Assembly: GCA_026075535.2 (NCBI GenBank) | Contig: AP026544.2 | Location: 3,348,001-3,412,000 of the forward strand | Direction: 5' to 3' | From: Tricholoma matsutake | Taxonomy: Eukaryota; Basidiomycota; Agaricomycetes; Agaricales; Tricholomataceae | DNA: 64,000 bases | Part shown: one piece after another, positions 51,431 to 61,627 of the stretch | Position numbering within the stretch: position 1 is the first letter of the stretch | Layout: every line of letters starts with the position of its first letter | Position numbers and translations under genes: made by a program | The notes under the pieces: model-generated | The model's input: the letters and a program-made list of their open reading frames with translations, nothing else | What the model was told of the DNA's origin: nothing | Database searches by the model: none

Positions 51431-52936
51431 ATGACCATCACTCCTGATGATAGTGCACGCCTTCAGCATGTGGGTATTATACTTCTGACAAACCTTGCAG
51501 GTCTCACAACAACCACCTTGCTACATGGTAATGCTGTTACAATTTACCCTGTTCATTTTCTAACCCTACTCTAACCTTTCTATATCAGGCATATTCATAA
51601 TGGTGTTCTCTATCACAGTACACACCACCTTGTTTGTCCAAGCCTACACTGCTGATTTTAGAGGTCTAACTTCTGTTTACAGGTGCCGGGGACTCAAATC
51701 TCACCCAACATTGGCAATCTTTATTCTGATCATCCTCAGCTTCACTGCAACCACCATATACTGGGCTGCATGGATGGCATCTGTTGCAATTCAGATCTGC
51801 TTGGTGCTTGTGAAGAATGTTGGTATGGAGTTGTCTGAGAAGATGGCTCTATCCAATGCAGCAACAGCTAAGCTGTACCTTATTGAGTTGTATTTGTCCC
51901 CCTTTATGGTGTTGTAATCTCAATTTTCCATCTTATATCCTTCTGAAATGTATCCTCCTGCCATTTCTAGTGGTTCATTAATGATATTGTGGTTATATGG
52001 CGATCTTGGGTCCTCTTTCCACAGCACCAATGGGTCATGATCGGCCCTCTTTTCTTTTTGTTGGTGGCATTTGGTGAGATTTGAAGTTTCACAGTTATCC
52101 AACTCAAATTGCTGACTCATATGATGGTGTCTGCATCAGTGACAATGTTCATTGGGATTGCCATGTCAGAAAGATCACAGAATATGTTGACCATTATGAC
52201 CGACTGCAGCCTTGCTGCCTCTATCATAACTAACCTTCTTGCTACCTTGCTGATTGCCTACAAGCTATGGTTGGTCAATATTTCCTCTGATGTCAATGAT
52301 TATTGCTCATTTCTGATAGGGACTACCAAAAAGCCACCAAGAATTTTGGTCTGAAGAAACAACAATCACCTGTGCAAAAAGTGCTGTTTCTTCTTGTAGA
52401 GTCAGGAGTTATCTTCCTCATATTACAAGTGAGTTTTGATCCTGCTTTCATGCACATGTCAGCTAGCTACTGACTAAATGACTTATCATGTCTTAGTTGG
52501 TAAACCTTTTGCTCAGCAGATTAACCTCAAATACCCCAGGTACAGCTACTTACTATGCATATGTTGTTTTTAATTTCATTTATTATGAGTTGGTGGCAAG
52601 TCTTCCATCAGCCCATGATCTGTGTTGGCATTTCACTGACCTGACAAATTCTGCCAGGCAATGTATCCAGCACTCATACTTATCATTGTCAACAAAGAGC
52701 ACTCGATCATAGAAACAGTTGGTTTCAACACAGTACTTGGGAGCAACTTCAATGGTGAAGGCCATGCAACCAGTGCTGAACATCGACCAGCAACTATTGG
52801 TCATCTTGTCTTTGCCAACACACCCACCAAGAACAGTATAGATAATGGACAGTTACTTTTAACCAGACATTCCAATGTCCCTGATGGTCTTGAAAAAAGC
52901 AGTGATTCATCCATGGTCTATAGAAATCCAACCTAG
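51431..52936 (+). CDS. Seven-helix-like fungal membrane protein, eight exons, apparently intact
   Basis: I derive exons 51431-51527, 51589-51631, 51683-51908, 51971-52073, 52140-52269, 52320-52428, 52497-52592 and 52658-52936. These total 1,083 nt, 360 residues plus TAG. All introns are GT-AG, 50-68 nt, most with a CTAAC or CTGAC branch word. The protein starts MTITPDDSARLQHVGI and has hydrophobic segments in exon 1 (LLTNLAGLTTTTLL), exons 2-3 (IFILIILSFTATTIYWAAWM), exon 4 (VMIGPLFFLLVAFG), exon 5 (AASIITNLLATLLIAY), exon 6 (VLFLLVESGVIFLILQ), exon 7 (ATYYAYVVFNFIYYE) and exon 8 (MYPALILIIVN). A Ser/Thr-rich cytosolic tail follows. The layout matches a large family of uncharacterised Agaricomycete seven-helix proteins; ligand and role are unknown. 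Intron 2 is 51 nt and leaves the frame open if retained. Confidence 0.8.
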
Positions 52937-53411
52937 ATAATACATGAATAAGCTCAGTCTGTATATAATGGACTCTATATTCATACCTAGATAATACACA
53001 AATAAGCTATAAATAGTACAGTAAGCGATCTGATCAAAGTGAGTGCTGGCGAATCTACTCACCTCAGTCTGTGTATAATGGACTGAGGTGTCTATGTCTA
53101 TCTAGTCGAATATATATACCATGAGTATGACAATGGAAAATATGATAAAGAGACTATTAGAAAGCAATACAGACAAGGGGAAATATGCATCATTTTGTGT
53201 GCTATAATTAGCATGACACATCAAAGGGTGCATTCACAGTGTAGATCTCAACATGGTCTAGTGTTAGAAAACAATTATGTAATAAAGTTTTCTTTTATTT
53301 TTTTTTACATCAGAATACTGTAAGAGTGTCCTCTTACATCAGCATCCATTATCACATGTTATCCTGATAGCATATAGTCTATACCTCAAGTCTTGTACTG
53401 TAGCTTAGTTT
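52937..53411. other. Spacer downstream of the membrane-protein gene
   Basis: Two direct repeats are visible: CTAGATAATACA-GAATAAGCT (52,936 and 52,987) and CAGTCTGTATAATGGACT-like words (52,957 and 53,069). The gene's 3' end probably lies here. A T-rich run at 53,288-53,307 and no further gene are seen. Confidence 0.4.
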
Positions 53412-53852
53412 TATAAGGGCAACCTTAGAGGCCACTTAATTAGTGGACTAGCGAAGGGAAATCTGAAGTTAAAATTATGGTACATATTACAGGGAATGGA
53501 GGCACACCTAGCAAAGGGAAATCCAAAGAGAAAACTCTAAGGACCCCTTTGCCAATGCCCAGTATATGTGAAGATTGCAAAAATCAAATAATAGCCTAAA
53601 AATAGAAAAGGCGGAGATAGGCAGATCAAGGCTGCTGAATGATGTCATACCAAGGGGTAGACTGTTGGAAAGGGTACTCTGCCTCTAAATATAAAACTGT
53701 CAACATGCACAAATGTGATAGAAAGGGAAATTAGCAATAAAATAAGGAAAAATCATAGACAATGAAGAATAGGAGGAACTGAAGTGAGGAAAAATATAGG
53801 ATGAACATAAAAAATGGGAGAAACACACAGGGCACCCCCTAGTTCCCTTACA
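53412..53852 (-). repeat. Family A 3' LTR of copy A3
   Basis: A 441-bp LTR on the minus strand, TATAAGGGCAACC...CCCTTACA as written on the plus strand. It has about 15 extra bases near 53,434-53,450 (CACTTAATTAGTGG) and keeps both copies of the 20-mer repeat, partly decayed. Confidence 0.9.
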
Positions 53853-53929
53853 TCACCCCCCTCCTCTAAGATGCATTGCCCTGATGCATCCAGAATCACA
53901 TACGACCAAAGTCAGTGACTTGAATGCGA

Positions 53930-55155
53930 TGCAGTGCAGCAGTGTGCCATCAGTGGAATTCCTTGACTAACTGAGAGGTGTTCACATCGGACTCCTTGAC
54001 CCATGAGTTCTCCTCATACCCATAACCCTTCCAGTGCACCAAATACTGGAGTTTTCCTCCACACAACTGGCTGTCCAAGATTGACTTGACTTCGTACTGG
54101 GGTTCTCCCTTGATCACTGTAGGCAGTGGTGGTGGATGTGAATGGTGTCCTGGGAATGGATCTGGGGGAGCTGGAAGGAGTTTGACAACATGGAAGACTG
54201 GGTGGAGTCTGCACATGGAGGCTGGGAGGTGCAGATGATAGGCATGTGTTCCAACACACTTGACAATGGGGAAAGGTCCCAGGAAGTGATGAGCAAGTTT
54301 CTTGGATGGACGTGTGGTGGAAGTCAAGATAAACTTGATCACCAATCTTGTACTGAGGGGCTGGAGAATGGCATTGATTGTAAAAGTGTGCCATGTTGTC
54401 CCTCACCTTCGCTAAGGCTGCCTTTGCCTCCTCCAAGCTATCCCTCATGTGTTCTGTGAACTCATTCACCATCTCAATGTGTGAGGGAGTTTGGCAAGGT
54501 TCAAATCCCATGCATGGATGCCATCCAGTGTCTAAGAGGAAAGGGGTCTGTTGAGTGGAAGCATGGATGTGGTTGTTGTATCCAAACTTGGCCAAGGGGA
54601 GAAGATCATCCCAATTGTCCTGGCACTCATTGATGAAGATGTGTATGTACTGCTCCAGTTCCTGATTGGCTCGCTCAGTCTGGCCATCAGTTTGTGGGTG
54701 ATAGGCAGTTGAAGCAAGGAGTTTGATCCCCAGAAGTTGGTACAGCTCACGAGTGAACTCTACCATGAACTGAGGGCCACAGTCAGAAAGGAAAGCACCA
54801 GAAAGTCCATGTAATTTCCACACATGGTGGAAATAAAGTTGAGTGGCACCCAGGGTGCTGACAGTGGTGTGAGTGGGAATGAAGTGAGCATGTTTCTCCA
54901 CTGAATCAACTGTGCACATCACCACATCAAACCCATTCGACTCTGGCAACTCCACCACAAAGTCAACACTGACAACATCCCAACAACTCTCTGGAACAGG
55001 AAGAGGGTGTAGCTTGCCAATGGGTTTGTGACCAGGAATCTTAGTGCATAAGCAAAGGTCACAAGTATGACAATACTGACCAATGAGCCATGACATTTGT
55101 GGCCACCAATAATTCTGTGAGGTAAGCTCCAAGGTCTTCCAGCATCCAGGATGAC
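53930..55155 (-). pseudogene. Family A pol of copy A3: integrase and chromodomain
   Basis: The minus-strand frame from 55,150 gives [80 protein letters not shown] and GFEPCQTPSHIEMVNEF. After a frame change near 54,320 it gives the C-terminal domain and chromodomain (LQYLVHWKGYGYEENSWVKE). All three catalytic residues of the integrase (Asp, Asp, Glu) are present. Only one frameshift interrupts this part, so A3 is better preserved here than A2. At the codon where A1 has a TGA (28,003), A3 reads GGA after TGT, consistent with an ancestral CGTCGA or similar. Confidence 0.92.
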
Positions 55156-55834
55156 TGTTAAGAACTGATCCTAAAGTGCACATCAGAATCTGGTCGGATC
55201 CTGTGGGTGTTGATAGTGGAAGGTTGTTGGGTCATTGCAGATTCTGTGAAAGGGGAACAGAAAGGACTTGGCTTCAACTTATAAGAAGTTGTGCCCTTCA
55301 CCTTGTCTGGTGTCCTAATTTCAAGACAAAGGTTTGGAGGAGGTGCGGGAAGTGCGGGGAAAGAGTATGGAGGGACTTGGGTTAAGTTTGGATGAGACCA
55401 GAACTTCGGAGGGAGAACTAGAGGTCAAGTTGAATGAAGTTCGGACTCTTAGAGGACAGAGGTAGGAGTAGAACGAGATTGGATTGGCAGGTTTATGTTA
55501 AGTCTTTATCGAGTCTTTGTTGATATACAAGCTGAGGAATACAAGTTGAAACTAACTATGCTTAAATACTGGGGTCTGGAATCAGAGCAGAACATCTTGG
55601 GAACTGTGGCAGTGTCTTGACTGCATAAATAAATTACTTAGCAGGGGCCACACAGGAGCCCATAGTCAAATTTCCAAAAGAGACAGCAGCCTTGAGAAGG
55701 CAGCCTGATGCACAGCAGTGTGGGCAGTGAAAGGTGGCTGGGAACGAAAGCAGAAGGAGTTGGTGAATGTTGGGTTTGAGATGCAGAAAAGGGTTGGATA
55801 TGGGTTCTGATCGGGCGAGGAATGGTTCTTGACA
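55156..55834 (-). mobile_element. Solo LTR of family C (copy C2)
   Basis: A 679-bp LTR (TGTTAAGAACTG...GGTTCTTGACA on the plus strand), flanked by ATGAC at 55151-55155 and 55835-55839. It is inserted in the integrase zinc-finger region of A3; removing it and one ATGAC restores the match to A1. Confidence 0.94.
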
Positions 55835-55839
55835 ATGAC

Positions 55840-55951
55840 TGGCAATCTGTGAGTCATGGTGTTGGGATATGATGTGCCAGTGAAGGTCTGGGTTGTTGGG
55901 GACATAGATGTAATCCCTGAAATACAACAAGTCCTCCTTTTCAGCCCACTC
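55840..55951 (-). pseudogene. Family A pol of copy A3, 5' remnant
   Basis: On the minus strand it reads LLYFRDYIYVPNNPDLHWHI and ISQHHDSQIA, the start of the integrase zinc finger (His ligands), in line with A1 26,800-26,895. It ends abruptly at 55,951. 55,952-56,125 is AT-rich without a recognised feature. Confidence 0.88.
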
Positions 55952-56125
55952 TGTTTCAGATGTTGTTTGACATTGTTTTCATTGCCAAATTTGGTATATC
56001 AGTCAGTTTTGATCTAATTTGCATACTTTAACTTGCAAATAAATATATACAATTGGTCTTATCATTACCAAATATTGGCATGTATTTGATTTGTTTATAG
56101 ATTATAAAATATAAGGACTCATACC

Positions 56126-56335
56126 TGCCAGAATTGGCCCTCACCCCCAAGTTAGGCTAGGAAATTGCTTGGACAAATCACACTACTAGGAACCCACTTG
56201 GACTACACTCAGACTACTTACTAGAATATAATCAAAAACAATCACATGCAATGGAGTCAAACCATCAACCTTGTAGTCTAGAGTATGACTATTACATCAC
56301 AATTAACCACTAAGCTACAGGTTCATGGCACCTGA
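56126..56335 (-). mobile_element. tRNA-derived SINE, copy S1
   Basis: The minus strand has an A box (GTAGCTTAGTGGTTA, 56304-56318) and a B box (GGTTTGACTCC, 56253-56263), spaced as in a tRNA gene. The body of AGTCTGAGTGTAGTCCAAGT-type words follows, ending GGGGGTGAGGGCCAATTCTGGC. The tRNA-like head no longer folds cleanly. Confidence 0.7.
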
Positions 56336-56811
56336 CAACATTTTGTCATCCACATACTGTTCCTGCAGCTGTGTATGACAAAGCACACATAGTGTTTAAA
56401 GGTCCAGTTGGGTGGACCAAAAAAGCAACTGCAACCCAACTGAACCCAACCAAATGCAACCGGACCATCGGTTGCGGTTGCCCACTTTTGTGGTCAATTG
56501 GGTTGCTGGTTGCCTTACTTCAAAAATATTGAAAACTGTTCAAAAACCAGTTGCAATTGGTTGCAACCAGTCTTCTGACAGTATACATAATATTACATAT
56601 GTACTTGTAATTACAGTCAATCCAAAATAATAAATGAATGTAGATATCACCAATATTTAAATATTAATACCACTATATAAGGAAATGGGACAAAGCCCAA
56701 GGAAAAAGTGTTCATTTGGTGGGGCTTTATATAGCCTGTGGCTGCACATGGACCTTTAGGTCATGTGTGCTGCCAAAAAAACAAAGTGGTACCACTTTGC
56801 CAAATGGTTTC

Positions 56812-57115
56812 CATGACCACCAACCATCAACAACGCCGCTTCCACCCCTCACTCTGCACCCACCCACAACATCCACAGTGCCTGCATCAGAAACCCCATG
56901 AGTGAGAGGGCCCAAATGATGAATAGTGTTGTTTGGGCCCTCAGGTATGTTTTATCATTATCATTGATTTCTTTTTTCACTACTAACCAATTTGATTTTG
57001 TTTTAGAATCTTAACTCCTGCTGTCTCCCCACCTCTGTCTCCCTCCCAAGCCCTATGCTGCTGCTGCGAGCCTCTGCTCACAGGGTGGCAATGGGTCCCA
57101 TTTCTGGACAGCAAC
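56812..57115 (+). repeat. Family E intron-bearing repeat inside the hAT-like element
   Basis: The palindrome GAGGGCCCAAATGATG...TGTTTGGGCCCTC (56,906-56,942) is followed directly by an intron-like segment (56945-57006): GTATGTTTTATC, ACTACTAACC, TTTTAG. A CT-rich exon-like stretch and the hairpin word CGAGCCTCTGCTCACAGGGTGG (positions 57067-57088) come next. Confidence 0.6.
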
Positions 57116-57129
57116 AAAGAATCTATAGG

Positions 57130-57941
57130 GGGTTTGCTTAAGCAACCTAAGATGTAGGTGCATGGCTAAGTCGGCTTAAGCACATATTGCCTGTAATACT
57201 GTATGCACAGAAACAATAATTGAACACCCTGAGCTCATGTCCTATCTCAACCACGCTGCTAAAGCACCCTCCCTGCTAAAGCACCCTCCCCACTCAAGCA
57301 CCCTCCCCACTCAAGCATCCTCCTGCTCAAACACTATCCCCACTCCCCGCTCAAGCACCCTCCTGCTCAAGCACCCACCTTGCTCAAGCATGCTCTCTGC
57401 TCAAGCATGCTCTCTGCTCAAGCAAGCTCCCCACTCAAGCAGACCCACCAAGCTTGAGCACCCTTCCTGCTCAAGCACCTCCAATCTCAAAACAGGGATA
57501 AGACTACTTAATGTGCTTAAGCACTGAGCACTCAATAAGCATCTTAAGTGGTCCATGAGCCAGCTTATAAACAAGCACAGCTTAAGCACCCAATTAAGGT
57601 GCCAAACAAATAACAATAATATAAATATGTCTCTACTGACACTTCCACCCTTTGGAAACCATATATTATGGCCTCAAATTGCTTCATTCTATATTATGTG
57701 GACCTCTCTGGTGCAGGCAGTAGCAGCATAACCAGCGTTTAACATAATGTGGTGAACTTTGAACTTTGAACACCTGACTAAATTGATGAACTAAATTGAT
57801 GACTAAGTCTGAGTTTGATTCAAAATTTATGTGGATTAAGCATTGTTCAAAGAACTTAATGAGCTTAAGGAGATATGGTGCTTAAGCTGACTTATACTTA
57901 AGCAAGCCATGCATCTACATCTAAGGTTACTTAAGCAAACA
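57130..57941. mobile_element. Nested inverted-repeat element with GCTTAAGC-rich ends
   Basis: The ends GTTTGCTTAAGCAACCTAAG (left) and CTTAGGTTACTTAAGCAAAC-like (right) are inverted copies extending for about 45 bases, including GATGTAGGTGCATGGCT and its counterpart. The element is 812 bp with no coding frame of substance. A possible CTATRG flank on each side is too short to be sure. Confidence 0.7.
57255..57485. repeat. Minisatellite, GCTCAAGCACCCTCCCC unit
   Basis: About a dozen units of 16-18 bases built on CTCAAGCACCCTCC and CTCAAGCATGCTCT lie in the nested element. Confidence 0.85.
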
Positions 57942-57954
57942 TCCTATGGTGCTT

Positions 57955-58555
57955 TAGCAACACAACAACAACACCAACTGAGAACAACACCATCACCCAA
58001 TGCCACATCACTTAGCACCACCACCCTGCCTACAAGCCACTGCTCGTAGGGGGAGATGGGGGTGCTGACAACGATGGAAGCCAGGACAATGAACAATGAC
58101 AATGAATGCCAACACCCATGCCAGCCAATGCCAGTGAAAGCCAATGCTGACACCAGCGAACACCAATGCTAGTGAACAACAATGCCAATGACAACACCAA
58201 TGAACACCAGTGCCAGTGAACACTAACAACAATAGCAACCACCAACACCAGCAAACACCAACACCAATGAACAATGAAGGGTGGGGACAACAAACAGTGT
58301 GCAACAGGAGGCAACAAATGAATAGTGCAGACAGTAATGCAGGGACAATGGGGGCAGTGGGGGGCGGCAGTGGTGTGGCACCCAACAATGGCGTTACCCT
58401 ACTCTTGCTACAAATGTGAGATGACAGGGCCATTTTATTTTTTTTCCCTCATTTTATTTTATTTTAGTTCTATTAACAGCCTGTCACTGCTGCAAGCATC
58501 TGCTTGCAGGGTGTAACATAATTAGTTTTATTTAATATACAGTAAATTTAGTTAA
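57955..58555. repeat. Low-complexity AACACCAATG repeat and hairpin words (E-like)
   Basis: Units such as GAACACCAATGCCAGTGAAC recur from 58,080 to 58,280. Hairpin words occur near 58,030 (CTACAAGCCACTGCTCGTAGG) and near 58,489. The right half aligns with 15,173-15,300. Confidence 0.55.
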
Positions 58556-58699
58556 AGACAAAATTGGCTGGAAAAACTGGTGCAAACCAGTTGTGGTCCT
58601 TCTATTTTGAGTGATGGTTCGGACCAGTTGCAGTCCCAGTTGTCTCTCTTGGAGATTGAAAAACTGGACCAAACCAGACCTTTAAACACTAAGCACACA

Positions 58700-59470
58700 G
58701 CTGCATCACTGCCAGCACATCACTCTTTCCCTCACCACCACCATCAATGACAACACTGCCTGCATGCCTGCCTCCCTCTCTACCACTGCCACCACCACTT
58801 GACCCAAACCTCCCACAACAGCTCCCTGCCCCCTTCCATGCCCCAAAACAGCTGAAAACAAGCCAAGTCAATGCAATGCAGGCCCAAACAATGGCAACTG
58901 TTGTTTGGGCCATTGATAAGTCTTTTTGTTTCTGTTTTTGTTTTTATCAATTAACTAATTGTATTCTATTGACTTTTAGGTTGTACTCTGCTGGTGACAA
59001 CCTACAATGACAAAAAATGTACAATGCCCAGCCATGCACCAATGCAACAGGCCCAAGTAAGTTTTTCTTTCTTTCATTCTTGTTTTTATGAACCAACTAA
59101 CTATTTCTTTATTATAATGTAGATTCCATTCTAGTGGTAATGACAGACACTGATGCGACATGACCCATGCATGCCCACAGCTACCTAAACCCCTCCTCCC
59201 CATCTAAACAGGATGTGAGGGTGTCAATTAGGGTCAGGAGCATGGAGAGTGATGCCAAGAGACCCCAGAAGGGGGATATCCACCAGGTAAGCCCCCAACT
59301 AGACTCATAGACACACCACATGTCTGCCCATACCCCCCATAACACCCACCCCCAGGACGATGAAGGCAACCCAGCACCCACCCCCACCACTGCAAGCAAC
59401 TGCTCACAGGGTGGACCATGGCTGTTAATGGCCACTCAATGGCACCTGCATCACCCCCTCCCCCACATTT
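58700..59470 (+). repeat. Family E intron-bearing repeat, best plus-strand copy
   Basis: The order is a CCACCACCA-rich start, then palindrome GGCCCAAACAATGG...TTGTTTGGGCC (58,880-58,911) and intron-like segment 58916-58979 (donor decayed to ATAAGT, TTAACTAATTG, TTTTAG). Next come a short exon-like block ending GGCCCAA, a second intron-like segment 59057-59122 (GTAAGTTTTTC, CTAACTA, ATGTAG), an A/G-rich exon-like block ending CCACCAG|GTAAGC (59,287), and the hairpin AGCAACTGCTCACAGGGTGG (59,395-59,414). I cannot name a product, and frames are short. Confidence 0.65.
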
Positions 59471-59602
59471 TGTGTGAGGGTGGTTTCTTTTAGTTTAGAT
59501 TTTTGTGAAATACATTATAGAACTGGCACCCTCATGCAAGATGTGAAAAAAAAAAGTATTGAAATAAGTAATAAGTAGCATTAATAACACAAAATAATAC
59601 TG

Positions 59603-59930
59603 ACAGGTTGGCAGAGTGGTAGATTGCTGATTTGTCATGTGACCATGATCCTGAGGTCTTGGGTTCAAATCCTTTCTTTGACATTCAAATTTTGATCACA
59701 CTTTGTTCCATAAAAATTAGTAAGTCATTTCACTACTCAGAATCTGTGCAGACTCCCTCAGACTATACTCGGACTATACTCAGGCTGGAATTTACTCAGA
59801 ATACTCTCAGAAATCTCCCAAGTCAAGATATCATCTTGGAGTGACAGTCCAATAATAGTCCAATAACAGTCTGATTGGACTCCAGTCAGAATAGGTGGGT
59901 GAGTGCAAAGTTCTGGCCCAGAATTTCTAA
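59603..59930 (+). mobile_element. tRNA-derived SINE, copy S2
   Basis: The head has an A box (TGGCAGAGTGGTAGA, 59609-59623) and a B box (GGTTCAAATCC, 59662-59672) with tRNA spacing. A body of CAGACTCCCTCAGACTATAC-like degenerate words follows, ending GGTGGGTGAGTGCAAAGTTC at about 59,913. It is the only copy on the plus strand and the clearest head. Confidence 0.78.
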
Positions 59931-59962
59931 ATTTGTATTGGGGTATGTGGATGGATGTGATA

Positions 59963-60845
59963 TGCGCATGAGGGGAAAGAAATTTCCAGAAAAACACAGC
60001 AGGAAATTAATGCCAAACCCCATACCAAAAGCACCATGGCAAGATATATCTGTAGACTTCATCACAGAATTATTTGAAGCTCAGGAATGGATACAACACT
60101 ATATCCATAGTATGTGACCACTTTACAAAAGAGGTCCATACTATTCCTACCACTATGGGAACCTCATCATTAGGCTTGGTGCACCTTTACCAAAATGAAG
60201 TATGGAAATCTTATGGTTTACCCAATATGGTGATCTCCAATTGTGGACCACAATTTGCTTCTGAATTTATGTGAGAACTAAACAAATATTCAGTATTCAA
60301 ACCAAATTATCTACAGCATACCACCCACAGACAGATGGGCAGACAGAGAGAATGAACCAGGAGTTGGAGCAGTACCTATGCATGTTTGTTAACTACCAAC
60401 AAACTGATTGGCCAGAATGGCTGGCAATTGCCAAAATTTCCCACAATAATCAATTCTATTCAGCTACTCAAATGTCACCCTTCTTTGCTAACTCTGGGTA
60501 TCATCCTCACATGGGAGTAGAGCCCCAAAGGGAGATCAAGGTACAACCAGGAGAAGACTTCATATCTAAGATGCAAAAGGTACAGGCCAAAGCAGAAGTG
60601 GCATTAGCTAAAGCATGTGATGATATGATGCACCATGTGGATCGTCTTGAGCCCCCACTCCAGAGTACAATGTCAGTGACTTGGTATGGCTAAGTGCCAA
60701 GGACCTATATTCCACAACCTTCCAGGAAACTTACAGAAAAAACAAGTTGGCCCATATGTAATCTCTAAAGTAATCTCACTGAATGTGGTAGGTAGTACTA
60801 AAATTTACCCTGATAATTCAAGATTGATCCTGAGATTATACCAAA
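59963..60845 (+). pseudogene. Family D integrase, first tandem copy
   Basis: The frame reads GKKFPEKHSRKLMPNPIPK, APWQDISVDFITELFEAQE, then after a shift [57 protein letters not shown] and HPHMGVEPQREIKVQPGEDF. The first catalytic Asp and the Glu are kept, but the second Asp is Asn (SNCG). Shifts near 60,110, 60,272 and 60,690 break it. The end joins directly to a second copy. Confidence 0.85.
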
Positions 60846-61124
60846 AGTGCCATGGCAAGATATTTTATTACAGAATTACCTGAAGCTCAGGGATACAATG
60901 CTATATTCGTAGTATGCAACCACTTTGCCAAAGAGGTCCATATTATTCCTACCACTACAGAAACCTCATCATTAGGCTTGGTGTGCCTCTACCTAAATCA
61001 GTTATGGAGATCACATGGATTACCTGATAGTGTTATCTCCAATCATGGACCACAGTTCACTTCCACATTTATGCAAGAATTAAACAACATATTGGGTATT
61101 CAAACCAGATTATCCATGGCATAT
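60846..61124 (+). pseudogene. Family D integrase, second partial copy
   Basis: It restarts KCHGKIF (the decayed PWQDI block) and reads FITELPEAQGYNAIFVVCNH, FAKEVHIIPTTTETSSLGLV, LPDSVISNHGPQFTSTFMQE and LGIQTRLSMAYQ. The first catalytic Asp region is shifted, and the second Asp is Asn again. It ends where SINE S3 begins. Confidence 0.85.
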
Positions 61125-61535
61125 CAGTACTTTTCACTCCCCCACCCATTCCAATTGGACTCCAACTTGTCCAATTTGTCTGATCAGAATCCTAGGAATC
61201 CAAATATATTCCAATAGGAAACATTTTCAGTCCTAGAAATCTGATCAGATTCCTATAGGACTGGATATTTCTTCACCAATGTTGACTCCATGTAAATTCC
61301 AATTGAATTCTGACATTAATTCCTATGTAATCATCAGTTTATGGATCAGTCTATGAGTTACAAGAGTCTGATAAGAATCTGGTAGGAATATAAGAGAAGA
61401 AATGAACTTGGGAAATTTTTGGACAAACTTACTTGCAAAAGTTAATAACCCACAGGAGGATTGAAACCAGAACCTCATGTTCAAAGGTCAGACAACATGC
61501 AACAAAACACTTAAGCTAAAGTGGTTGTATTACTA
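61125..61535 (-). mobile_element. tRNA-derived SINE, copy S3
   Basis: The minus-strand head has a B box (GGTTTCAATCC, 61458-61468) and an A-box-like ACTTTAGCTTAAGTGTT (61505-61522). The body has TCTGATCAGATTTCTAGGAC-like words and ends GGGTGGGGGAGTGAAAAGTAC, abutting the integrase at 61,124. Confidence 0.7.
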
Positions 61536-61627
61536 GTTGTATTTAGTGCTCATTTTCAATACATATGAAAAGCTTTTTTTTTGGCAAAATAACTACAATA
61601 GTACTGTACAAAAGAAGTAAAAAATTT

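Larger units (their letters stand above)
53412..55951 (-). mobile_element. Family A copy A3, 5'-truncated, split by a family C solo LTR
   Basis: The minus-strand element keeps its 3' LTR (53412-53852), the purine tract, the chromodomain and most of the integrase. It is then interrupted by solo LTR C2 and continues for 112 bases to 55,951, where similarity to A1 stops at the CAGAGTGGGCTGAAAAGG block. The missing 5' end prevents identification of a target duplication. Confidence 0.92.
56390..58691. mobile_element. hAT-like non-autonomous element of 2.3 kb
   Basis: The ends TAGTGTTTAAAGGTC (left) and GACCTTTAAACACTA (right) are inverted repeats flanked by the exact 8-bp duplication AGCACACA (56382-56389 and 58692-58699). 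TAGTG-type ends and an 8-bp duplication are hallmarks of hAT transposons. Sub-terminal regions are full of CCAGTTGCAACTGG words. There is no transposase. The inside carries a family E copy, a nested inverted-repeat element with a minisatellite, and low-complexity sequence. Confidence 0.85.

Noticed and set aside
51600..51917. A single-exon 105-codon protein
   Set aside because: It starts inside exon 2 and reads through a 51-nt intron and into intron 3. The eight-exon model accounts for the whole locus and keeps frame.
54014..54320. The tail of the 389-codon frame as genuine integrase C-terminus
   Set aside because: After about 54,320 the frame differs from the family; the true C-terminal domain and chromodomain continue in the neighbouring frame (53,950-54,345).
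57255..57485. A CRISPR-like array
   Set aside because: The units are contiguous, without unique spacers, in a fungal mobile element; it is a minisatellite.
59603..59680. A functional tRNA gene (and the heads at 56,253, 61,458 and 62,882)
   Set aside because: A and B boxes are present, but the acceptor and anticodon stems do not pair well, and each head leads into the same SINE body.
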